A stretch of 60,000 nucleotides of DNA from Symsagittifera roscoffensis (taxonomy: Eukaryota > Xenacoelomorpha > Acoela > Convolutidae). Position numbers and translations under genes: made by a program. Of the stretch, positions 47,344-58,313 are shown piece after piece. The first letter of the stretch is position 1; each line of letters starts with the position of its first letter. The notes under the pieces are model-generated. The model ran no database searches and was not told where the DNA came from. It worked only from the letters and a program-made list of their open reading frames with translations. The stretch covers positions 6,845,209 to 6,905,208 of the forward strand of contig NC_087065.1 of assembly GCF_963678635.1 (NCBI RefSeq). The letters run 5' to 3'.

Positions 47344-48503
47344 CTTAAGATAAATTTTGCATCCCTGTAGACTAATTGCTAGCCGTGTTTTAGATCGCCA
47401 GGTTCTTATACTAGTCATATTTTTATCCAGTTTCCCACAAATACAAATCCATTTCTTACACGATTAGCAGCTCTTGATATACCTTAAGCAAAAATTTTTA
47501 TACGCGTCTTTCTAGCTGCTTATCTCAGCAAAAAAATTTAAACGTGTCGTTCTAATTATTTATCCAGGAGGAGTATTTCATAAAGCTACCATATCCGTTC
47601 AATTTTTCAAACAAATGAGTCTGCTATCATAACAAAAGACTCAGAAGGAGTTCCTTTTTGCGTTTAAAGACACACAAAAATAAACTTTTTTCTTGCATAC
47701 AGAACTCAAACTTTGGTAGGTGTTTTGGATCGAGATACTCAATTAAAAATTACACTGCCAGGTTATGCAAATATTTTATTGGCGCTAGCAGCATCAGCAA
47801 GGTTACCAAAAACCAAACCTAATAATTGGGTTCAGTTGATGATACTAACTGATCTTGATGAGGTTATTCAAGAAAATGAAACTGTTTCTTCAAATAAAAA
47901 ATATGATTGTAATTGTTCTTCTAGAAGAACAAATACAATTATATTTTTTATTTGAAGAAACAGTTTCATTGTCTTGAACAACCTCATCAATATCAGTTAG
48001 TATCATCAAGTGAACCCAATTATTAGGTTTGGTTTTTGGTAATCTTGCTGATGCTGCTAGCGCCAATAAAATATTTGCATAACCTGGCAGTGTAATTTTT
48101 AAATGAGTATCTCGATCCAAAACACCTACCAAAAATTGAGTTCTGTATGCAAGAAAAAAGTTTATTTTTGTGTGTCTTTAAATACAAAAAGGAACTCCTT
48201 CTGAGTCTTTTGTTAAGATAGCAGACTCATTTGTTTGAAAAATTGAACGGATATGGTAGCTTTATGAAATACTCTTCCTGGATAAATAATTATAACGACA
48301 CGTATAAAATTTTTTACTCAGATAAACAGCTAGAATGATGCATATAAAATTTTTTTGCTTGAGGTATATCAACAGCTGCTAATTGTGTAAACAATTGATT
48401 TGTAATTGTGGGAAACTGGATCTAAAACACGACTAGTATAAGAACCTGGCGATCTAAAACACGGCTAGCAATTAGTCTACAGGGATGCAAAATTTATCTT
48501 AAG
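47344..48503. repeat. 1.16-kb palindrome (long inverted repeat)
   Basis: The left arm 47344-47922 and right arm 47923-48503 are reverse complements at roughly 93% identity, with no spacer. The centre is the perfect 20-bp palindrome TTGTTCTTCTAGAAGAACAA (47913-47932). Inner arm sequence is the array's 62-codon ORF region, which therefore points inward from both sides. The outer about 270 bp of each arm (to CTTAAGATAAATTTTGCATCC) does not occur in other array modules. Transcription across it would give a long hairpin RNA. It could be a foldback element or an inverted duplication of the array end. Confidence 0.92.
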
Positions 48504-48540
48504 GCAAGGACATCAACAAATCCCTCAAAAACAAATTTCG

Positions 48541-50020
48541 GTGCAACCAAATAGTAACACGGAAGGACAATTTTATATAAATACTCGAAAATACCAAACC
48601 GAATCGATGAAAAAGGAAATTTTAATAGCGTATTTTTTACAGCAACTTGAAATAACAAAAAATCAACTAACAAAGCTTACACAAATACCAAAATACAGCA
48701 GAGTCACTCAAAAAGACGCTGAATCCATACATTAAGGGATGATCGTCTATAATTTCTAAGAAACCACTCATGGTATTTACAGGAACCGACCCTGAATACT
48801 CAGCAGAAGATAATTTAAACGCTGTCAAATCTAACCTAATACTAAATATGGGATCAGAACCTTTCAAAACACCACTTCACCAAAATTGGATTCACAGACG
48901 CACAACATTGAAATACACTTAACGGTGCAGCTCGAAATGGTTTTCAGTGTTAGGTATAAAGATCAAATCCGATTGGAAACGATTGACCCTAAAACTCTCA
49001 AAAATGATTGATTCTGAAAAAAAAACAAAGAACGTTAAAGAGTTGTATCTAATGAATTTTGCAGACACTCGACTGAAACTAAAAAACCAACTCGCTGTAA
49101 GAATAGAAACTCTGTTACCAGGTTTTTCCCTAAAAATCACGATTAAAAAACAAAAATTGACAGAAATTCTAAAAATGACCTTAACACCACAGTTGAAAAA
49201 GAAGCATAAGAAAAAAGAGCATCACATCCATCATTAATCCGAGAAACAGATATAGTTTTCCGCAAACTAGTAGACAAATTAGAGCAAGCTGAAATTACAA
49301 TGAAATTACATGAAATCAGAAAATTCGAAATTACTATACTTAAATTATAACCTAACAACAACTCCTTAAAATAACAACATCCAAGACTCCGATATTGATT
49401 TAGCCGAAAAAAACTTACTCAAATTTTGATCATATTTGAAATTGACCCAAATCTTAAAGAAAAACTTTCATTCAAAAAATAGTGTAACTATTGCAGCAGA
49501 TGCAGGCATAGTATTGGTTAATGTAGACAAAAACAGCGAAATAATTCAAATAGAACAAAAAAACACAAAGAATTAAACAAATCCTTTTACCATTACAAGA
49601 AAATTACCAAAATTTACCAAACATGATCAACAGTTCAGGAAGAGCACTTCTAACTAGCTTAAGTAATAGCAGACCACAATCCACGTATTGTAATGATTTT
49701 CGTGGAAGATCACCAGATAGACGAAATTCACAATATTATTCACAAAACAGATTGTGTATATCAAATAATCAAATTAGTTAGTACGGAAACAATTATTCCA
49801 GATCAAGCTCTAATAGAAGTAATTACTATATTTAATTGGAATCTGTTCATACTCGAACCCTCAAAGTAGATATAACTCTAACAATCGGTCACAAAACTCT
49901 ATATACAAACGCAATCAGAATGATTCAAACAATCGTAACGGAAACTTTTCAGAAAAACAAATCAATCATTTACACTTTGAAAGCAAAACCGAACGCAATA
50001 TGAAAGCATACAAATCATAA
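48541..50020 (+). pseudogene. gag remnant of a third Gypsy family, copy 1
   Basis: An open start (48541) with ITKNQLTKLTQIPKYSR is followed by matrix/capsid-like fragments FTGTDPEYSAEDNLNAV, TPLHQNWIHRR and QLAVRIETL. At 49483-49524 a zinc knuckle has the spacing C-X2-C-X4-H-X4-C but a TAA inside. The Arg/Ser/Asn-rich tail (RGRSPDRRNSQYYSQNR) lies near 49710. Frames change several times and stops are common. No pol follows. Confidence 0.75.
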
Positions 50021-52540
50021 TTTTGTCGTTTTCAATTTTTCCAAAAAAATCTTCTTCCTCACCCCAAATTAGCGCGACAAAAATTGTCCACCTAAAGTCA
50101 TGTTAGAAAAACTGACTCACGCGAACACTTTATAATTTTTTATTCAAAGACACTTGTTACCTAATACACATTCACGCAACCCACATCATCGACATATGTT
50201 TCAAAAATCTAAATATACATCACCTACTTCTTAAATCTCACTTATTGCATCAAAAGTAAAACCTACTCGGCAGCATCCTTAACGAAGATTCCTGCCCCAG
50301 TTTTATACCGCATGATTATATATGCAATCTGTGAGAAACCACTGTTAGAAAACATCTAAGGCTAAAAAACTTACGATAAACATTGCAACTTAATTCAAAA
50401 CAATCACCGAGAAATCACTCTTTCAACAAAAAACTTTAGATCATCAGGGCATTTTCACGCACCAGGCATTTTAACGAGTTTCCTTGGCCAATTTCACGCA
50501 CCAGAAATCTAATCAGCATGTTGACAAAGCTTATAATGCAATCACTTAGTATATAATTTAGTTTTCCCAAGTACTTTTCCCCCGACTCCGTTTCTAGGTT
50601 ATTTTGACTTTTATTTTAGGTCAAAACCGTTCTCTAAGGTTTCATCAATAATTTCCAAAATCAAGTAAATTAATTAAAAGTCAGAAAAATTTCTGTGAAA
50701 CTTTTTAATCAATAATGCTGACTGACTGCGTTGAGTTCTAATTGTGAAATAAAATTTGTGATAAAGTAATAACTTAATAGCTTTCATCGGTAAAGTGGTC
50801 ATAGAATTTGAAAAAATAGTGACTGAATAATAAAATAAAAATGATACCATTTTTTTTTATGAAGGCTTAAATTTTTGTAATTTTAACTCGCCACTTGAGT
50901 CTCCCATATTTTGAGCACAATTTAACACACAATTATAGAGTATATCTAACTTCAAATTTGGCAACGTAATTGATAACAACTTTTAACGGCTTTCACGCGT
51001 TTCAAACTTTCCTCAACCCGGTTGGACATATGATTTAAGCTTAGATACCTAACGCTTACTATAGCTACCAAACTGATAACATGTACAGGAAAGTCCCACT
51101 ATACCCAAGTCAGATGAAAAATGGATAAACTGTTCTTTTGAAATTTTTTTTATTAGGGCCACATGAAAACTTAATGGTCTCCAAGTGAACACAAATTAAA
51201 TACAAACCTTCTTTAAGAAAAGGACCGAAACAAACAAATAGAAGACAAAAAACCTGATACAAAAGAAAGAAAAGGTTATAAGCAAATAAAAATTCTACTC
51301 AAAGGAACGCTCATAATATTACCTCAACTAGCCTGACACACCAGCTTTCATCGGTAAAATGGTCATACAATTTAATAGGTTAGTGAACGGATAAAATAAA
51401 AGAAATAAAAGTATTTTTTATGTGTGCTTAAATTTTTGAACTTTTAACTCGCCACTTGAGTCTCCCATAATTTGAGAACAATTTAAATCACAATTATAGA
51501 GAATAATGAACTTCAAGTTTGGCAACGTAATAGATAACAACTTTAAACGGATTTCACTTGTTTCAAACTTTCCTTAACCCGGTTGGATAAATGATTTAGG
51601 CTTAGATACCCAACGCTTACTATAGCCACTGCACTGATAACATGTACAGGAAAGTCTCACTATACCCAAATCAAATGAAAAATGGATAAACTGTTCTTTT
51701 GAAGCTCAAATTAAATTTTTATTAAGGCCACAAGAAACCTTTATGATCTTGAAGTCAACACGATTTAAAAACAATCCTTTTCCAAAAAATGGACAGAAAC
51801 AAACAAATGAAAGACAAAAAACCTGATACAAAAGAAAGAAAAGCTTATAAACATATAAAGTTTCTACTCAAATAAACGCTCCTAATAATACCTCAACTAG
51901 CCTGACACACCAGTGATGGACGTCATGGGCATGCTCTATAGCCGGCCTCACCCACCGTGCTAGAACGACACCTAGACACATCCCATTATTCTTCACCAAG
52001 ACTAGATCTAGTGTGAGAAACTCTGTAAAACGAGTAAAATGAACAAACCGCTTTCGCGAAAATAACTAAAAAAGATCATAACTGAAACTGAATCGCTAAA
52101 AACTGTAGTATTATGTAGAAGTTTCTCAGAGCAAAAAGAACAACAAACAAAGACAGATGAAAGTCGACAACATTCCGATTCTCGAATTGTAAATCGGTTG
52201 GGTTGATGCCGTAGTCACAGCACTCACAAGATATAAAGTATGAAGCCAATATAACAGCAAAGCTATTCATTGAAAAAAAGCAATGGCGAACTCGATATTG
52301 AACCCAAACCTACGGATCCTTGTCACTTGGCGCTTCACTCAAAGAAGTCAACTCTTATTTCGCTACTCGATCAATACGAACGAATGATTGAGAATGTACG
52401 TAGTCTCGCTCTGACGTAAGCATTTCACTAACACATATTTACAACTTCAAAACGACCTTTTGGATTCACAGCCATCTCTCAAATTTAAACAAAAACTCGT
52501 TTTTAAAAAACTAAATAACAGTCTTTCAAACTAAATAACT
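50021..52540. repeat. 3' flank of the gag family, copy 1, with 569-bp tandem duplication
   Basis: Matches 58314-59960 in segments. Within it, 50779-51347 and 51348-51916 are direct tandem copies, each starting at AGCTTTCATCGGTAAA and containing TTTTAACTCGCCACTTGAGTC. The second flank copy has only one, internally deleted. No gene is recognised; this could be the untranslated or LTR part of the element. Confidence 0.75.
52076..52270 (-). other. 64-aa ORF shared by both flank copies, doubtful
   Basis: Starts MNSFAVILASYFISCECCDY, which is signal-peptide-like. The counterpart at 59542-59736 is also open, but about 11% of bases and about 15 residues differ, with no bias toward silent changes visible. 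It is probably a chance ORF within a repeat. Confidence 0.2.
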
Positions 52541-53071
52541 AGAACGGTGCAAACTCAAATTGCATGTCGTGCAAAACTAATTCTACATTGAAAACTCAAA
52601 AAATCATGTCGAACTTAATTGCTGTTTCACCCGGAGTTGTTTTATATTCAATGTGATTTTATAACTTTGACGTATGTTGTTTTTGAATACATTTTCGGAC
52701 GAAGATTTAACTTATGAGATAGGACTTTAAGGGGAATTTGTTTGTGACATTCTGAGTTTTCGTTGCTGCTATCTTGTCTCTTCATAATCTTCACACGCCA
52801 GTTCCTAAAAGCTATCGGAAGAGTCTGGAAGTGCTTTACCAGAATAATTGTGAGCACTGAATTGATGAAGCTGAAAGACCGCATCCAAATAATGATGTAT
52901 AAATAGGCGGTTTGCGTTCTTCTTCTTTATTCAGCGGGTTCAACTTCTTCAGGAATAATTTTCCATCTCAGTACTGAAATCAAGCACAGAGCACTTTAGA
53001 CCCGGGTGTTGTTGAGGCGATATCGAAATGTATTTTTGATCGACTCGACTAAAAAAGGCTTCGTTTCGACT

Positions 53072-53113
53072 AGGCGCCGATCTAGGAATTTCTCGAGGGA
53101 GGGGGGGGGGGGG
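53072..53113 (+). repeat. direct repeat with a 13-G run, copy 1
   Basis: AGGCGCCGATCTAGGAATTT followed by CTCGAGGGA and 13 consecutive G (53101-53113). It is repeated in shorter form at 53428-53463, 356 bp away. Such ends in AT-rich DNA suggest transposon termini, but the family is not identified. Confidence 0.7.
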
Positions 53114-53427
53114 AGCTGATTTTGGAAGTTTTGCCCACCTTTTTTTAAGTCGATCAAATTGATTTTTTGAGCTCTCCCAAATCAATATAAAGACCCAAAA
53201 ATGACCAACTTTCCTGCGCCGTAGGCAAATTTTTGAAAAAAAAAAACGGTAAAAGGAGCTTCAGCAACCCATTGTTTTTTTTGTCAGATTTAACTTTTTT
53301 CTGAGCAAGCACAAACAAATATTTTGCAAAATCTGGCTAAAAACAAAATATCCTTGTATTTTAAGATTAATTTGCATAAAAAAATGAGCGAGTTTGCACT
53401 GCGATTTGGACACGGCAGTAATTAAAC

Positions 53428-53463
53428 AGGCGCGGATCTAGGAATTTCTCTAGGGGTGGGGGA
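53428..53463 (+). repeat. direct repeat, copy 2
   Basis: AGGCGCGGATCTAGGAATTT followed by CTCTAGGGGTGGGGG. Same orientation as copy 1. Confidence 0.7.
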
Positions 53464-55689
53464 TAACCTCACAAAAAGAGTAAAATTAACAGTTCGAGTG
53501 AAAGCATTTATTAACAGGATTTGCAAAGTTATCCAAAGAAGTATGTCGAAAGATAATTTAGCAAACAAAGAAATAAAATATTTACAAAAAGGTTTAGTTG
53601 AAATTTCTAGATACAATCTTGCCAAAACGAAGAAAAGATGAGATATATCAGACCGAAAAATGATACGAAGAAGAAGGCTATCATTTCTGAACAAAAAATC
53701 CTAAAATTTCTTGTGTTTAAAAAACACGAAAGACTATTTCAAAATCTGATGCACCAACCATACAAAGTCTGGTAAAGCTATATAGTCAAATAAACGATCA
53801 AAGCAAACACGTTTTTGTTCATTGTTAACACTGATTCAGAAGCAACAATAGCATCATCAACAAAACGTACAAAAAGAAAATTTATAACAGAAAACCAGTA
53901 CAAATATACAATTAGAATCAATCTATACGACATATTGAAAGTAATAGCACATAAAAAAAGATTCAAAGCGACGAAAACGTCGATGATGACTCTACCCTAC
54001 GATTCTTCAAAGACCCCACAAGTGACCCATCACGCGGACTAGTGCAGTTTAGTCACAAAGTTATTAGGAAGAGGCAATAACCAAATCCGACAAAATTTTC
54101 CAGAACTTAAAATAAACAGGCAGATACTAGAACCTTTTTTACCAAGCATATGTGAGATTGTTTGTAAGCATATTTACCTCAAAAAAATATACTCACTATC
54201 GAAATTCTATCAACAGAGTTAGAAAATAAAACACCAACACACTGAATACAAATAAATGACAAAAGTTTATAGAGAATAACAAATGTATATATCATCAAAA
54301 CTAACAACAAAGAGACTGGATATTCACGAGGGATGTTTAGTCAATCATCTATACTTACATCTTCATATTGGATACAGATGAATAATTTTGAGCGCCTTCA
54401 ACTCAGATATTCCTACATTCGTTGGTAAAAACAGTCATAAACTTGTTTTCACGGTTTTTCAATACATTTTGCGAAAAACTCACTGATGTATAATTTTATT
54501 AAAAAGTAAAAGTCGATCTACAAAACTATTAGCATGGTTTATAATTTATTAATTTCAACACAATCTAGACCTATTTGATCAAACTAAAAAATTATCTAAC
54601 GATCTACTTGTGTTCTAACTATACCTGAGCCTTGTGGATTGATTTATTATTCTCCAATCCCCGATTTAATATCAATCCGTCATATATATCATTCATATAC
54701 GTCTGAAAGCACAGTTGAGGACACAATTTTGGCAGATGAAAGATATTATGGAAGGGACCATGAGCGGTATCATGATATGTGTCTTGACATATTAAACGAT
54801 ATTTGAAGCGCAGCAATTTAAACTCTTTTTCAGTAAAATTAAACTAAACTCAAATAAAAACAGATACAAAGCTTTTAAGCTGTAATACAGTTTTCACGAT
54901 AGGACAATTAAAATTACTGCGATTTCGATATTCATGAACACACGAGAAAACCTGAATGGAACCAGAATGCTAAACAAACAAGATATTTCAAGCACCATCA
55001 CAATTTATCAAGAAAGACACAGTTACCACAATACCAGTAACAACACAACACAAAATCTCACCTGTTAACCCAACAATTAAAACACAATATAAGAAAATAC
55101 ACCCGCTGCCACAAGCACCAATTTCTTTCTCTAAAAACTTATAAATGGATTATCAAACACACAGACCTGTAGCCAAAAACTAATCTCTTAAGAGAATGAA
55201 AGAGATTAAAAAACAAAATCGGAAAATTCTTTGCAAACTATAACCAAGAGCTTTTAATAAACACTAAGATTAGTCACTTCATAGCACACCAATTCCAAGC
55301 AAAACAAACAGTTGCTTGAACACAAATACAATCAGAAACTACCAAAGAGTTTAAAACCTAAATCAGTTAGATTCCATGATAAACGAAACACTCAAACCCG
55401 ACCACATCGAAAAATGTCTTTTTTCAACAAAACAAACATTCTTTCTCCAACGAACAATTCAGTAACAGAAATCAATTACACTTCTGAGAGGATGAAGATT
55501 AATTTCATCAAATTCAACAACAACTTTAACATAACTCTCACTAAAAAATATCAGTGGAACAACATTAACAACAAGATGGTAACCGAAAAAATAATCAAAA
55601 AACACAACATAATTTCCTGTAAAACCATGTTTTTCACCACCAAATATTGATACTCAAGTACAATACTCGATGCATACTCAAGGTTACCA

Positions 55690-56700
55690 TCTAGAGACAA
55701 GGATAAATGAAATACTATCGCCATCCTTAGAAGCCAACAACAAGAAATCAGTTGAAACCAGTTTACAAAATTAACCCAAATGCTTAACACAGCAGAATCA
55801 CTCAACACGATGAATCCATAACTTACGGGTGGATCATCCATCACATCAAACAAACCACTGAGTCGAAGATTATTTAAACACTGTTACAGCAAACTTATTT
55901 TGATTAAAGGCCAGAACCTATAAGAACCAATCCTCAATGAAATTGGATTTTAGACGTTCATTTTTGCTACAGACAACAATCGACAGAGTGGGTCAAAAAT
56001 GTTTTTCAGTTTTTTGAATAAAAATTAAATCATAGTGGAAATGTTTCTCACAAGAAATTTCAAAAATGGTTGGTTCAAAAAAAAACAACGTCAAAGAGTT
56101 TTTCGTAATAAAATTCGTAGTCTACAAAACAAAACAACAAAAAAACTTGCTGTAAGAGTAGAAACACTAGAACGAAAACGATAATCCTGCAATCTTCGTG
56201 ATTACAAAGACACAAAGATGAACTTAAATAACATCACAATTAAGAAAAATTGAACAAAGAAAATAAAATCATATCCCCTATTAATACCTGAACCCGAGAT
56301 AGATTTTCTCTAATTTGTTGACAAATTAGAACAAGCAGAAATCACAAGGAAATTAGAAGAAACCAAAAAATTTAAACTCCCAAGTATTTCTACATTTGAA
56401 CCAATTACCTCAAAATTGATTATTATACAAGACTCAGATAATGAATTGGAAGAAAACATAACACAAATACTTAATAAATAAGAAAAGAACCCATATTTTA
56501 AAGGAAAATATCAATTAATAAACGGTGTAACTACTGTAGAAGATAGGGCCACAGCGTTGCCAAATGCAGATAAAAAATCACGACCAACCAAAACAACCAC
56601 CAAAACACAAAATCTTTTATCAATACATAAAAAGACCAAAAATTACCCAATAGAAATGTGCACATTATTAAGTTTCATGTAACTAAAATTACTCCAAAAG
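55690..56700 (+). pseudogene. gag remnant of the third Gypsy family, copy 3 (most diverged)
   Basis: Weak match to 48640 onward. The zinc knuckle at 56525-56566 keeps CNYCRR and GHSVAKC with the C-X2-C-X4-H-X4-C spacing and a TAG inside. Its substitutions differ from those in the other two copies, so it is an older or separate insertion. Confidence 0.6.
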
Positions 56701-57004
56701 ATCCAGCCTAAAACAAGTGTTTATTTTATCCTTATATATTCCTGATGACTATCCCTGCAAAATATTTAGAACTAACTAATCATGATCCATGACTTAACCT
56801 TACCATAATTTGTGAGTCTGAAACACTTTTTAGTTTCAGCCAGAACAGAAGAAATTTAACTTAGCAAAAAGTTGTTCTTCCTGAGAACAGTTCTTGATTC
56901 CAAAACTCCTAATAATTCCAATATACGCTAGATATATTGAGATTAGGATATATTAAAGTATGGTTACATTTGATATTAGGTTTGGTATTGGTACAAGAAT
57001 TCTC

Positions 57005-58313
57005 AAAAGTGTTTAATTCTGAAAGAAACAAACAACATTAAAGTGTTGTATCTAATGAAATTCGCAGACACTCGAACGAAACCAAAAAATCAACTCGCTG
57101 TAAGAATAGAAACTCTGTTACGAGAAGTTTTCCCCTAAAAACACACGATTAAAAAACAAAAAACTGACAAAACTTCTAAAAATGACCTCAACGCCACAAT
57201 TCAAAAAGAAGCAAAAGAAAAAGAGCATCACATCCATCATTAATCCGAGAAACAGATATAAATTTCAGCTAAATTGTAAAAAAATTAGAGCAAGCTGAAA
57301 CTACGATGAAATTACACGAAACAGTAAAATCGAAATTAACATACTTGATTATTATCCAAACAACAACTCCTTACAATAACAACATCCAAGACTCCGATAA
57401 TGATTTAGCTGAAAAACTTACTCAAAATGTGAACATACTTGAAAAGAACCCAAATTTTAAAGGAAAAGTTTCGTTCAAAAAATAGTGTAACTATTGCAAC
57501 AGATGCAGGCACAGTATTGGTGAATGTAGACAAAAACAGCGAGATAAATCAAATAGAACAACGAACACAAAGAATTAAACAAATCCTTTTACCATTACAT
57601 GAAAAATGACCAAAATGTACCAAAAAAGATCATCCAAAGTATCAACAGTTCAGGATGAGCACTTCTAACTAGCTTTATTATTAGCAGACCAAAATCCTCG
57701 TATTCTAATGAATTTCGTGGAAGATGACCAGATAGACGAAATGCACAATATTGTTCACAAAGTAGATACTGTATATCATATAAAAAGATTAGTCAGTATA
57801 GAAACAATTAATCCAGATCAAGCTCTAATAAAAGCAACTACTATATTTATAATGGAATCTGTTCGTACTCGAACCCTCAAAAAAGATACAATTCTAACAA
57901 TTGGTCACGAAACTCTATATAAATTCTCAATCGGAATGATTCAAACAAACGTAACGGAAACTTTTCCAATGACAAAACACAGAACTATTCTAACAAAAGA
58001 ACGTACACTAACAATTGTAACAAAAGATCCCGTAATAATTCTAGAAATAGAAACAATAGCTATCAATGATCCTGAAACTCTTCTCAATCACCATATCGAA
58101 ATAATTCAAAATATCCAAATCGACAGAATCAAAACTATAGAAGTAGTACATCTAAACATCAACGACATATCAATCAAGTACAATCTTCAAGCAAAACGAC
58201 TCCAGACCAACCAGGAAGGATTTACTTGTTTTTCAGACCATTCAGAAAAGCAAGTAAACAATTTACACTTTGAAAGCAAAACCAAACGCCCTATCAAAGC
58301 ATACGAATCCTAA
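57005..58313 (+). pseudogene. gag remnant of the third Gypsy family, copy 2
   Basis: Matches 48998-50020, but is about 290 bp longer in the tail. The zinc knuckle at 57486-57527 (CNYCNRCRHSIGEC) is intact here. The tail in the gag frame is rich in Asn, Ser, Arg and Tyr (NSRNRNNSYQ, YPNRQNQNYRSS), with several stops. A 201-codon ORF at 57708-58313 reads the same DNA in another frame and is an artefact of this low-complexity tail. Confidence 0.75.

Larger units (their letters stand above)
52541..55689. other. AT-rich DNA without a recognised gene
   Basis: Several open frames of 60-112 codons occur on both strands (for example 52884-52648 minus, and 55312-55650 plus), but none shows a family motif. 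The only notable structure is the direct repeat and G-run near 53072-53463. Confidence 0.5.

Noticed and set aside
52648-52884. 78-aa minus-strand ORF
   Set aside because: No motif, no repeat counterpart and ordinary length for AT-rich DNA. Cannot be supported as a gene.
57708-58313. 201-aa protein as a host gene
   Set aside because: It overlies a gag tail in another frame; see the copy 2 gag entry.
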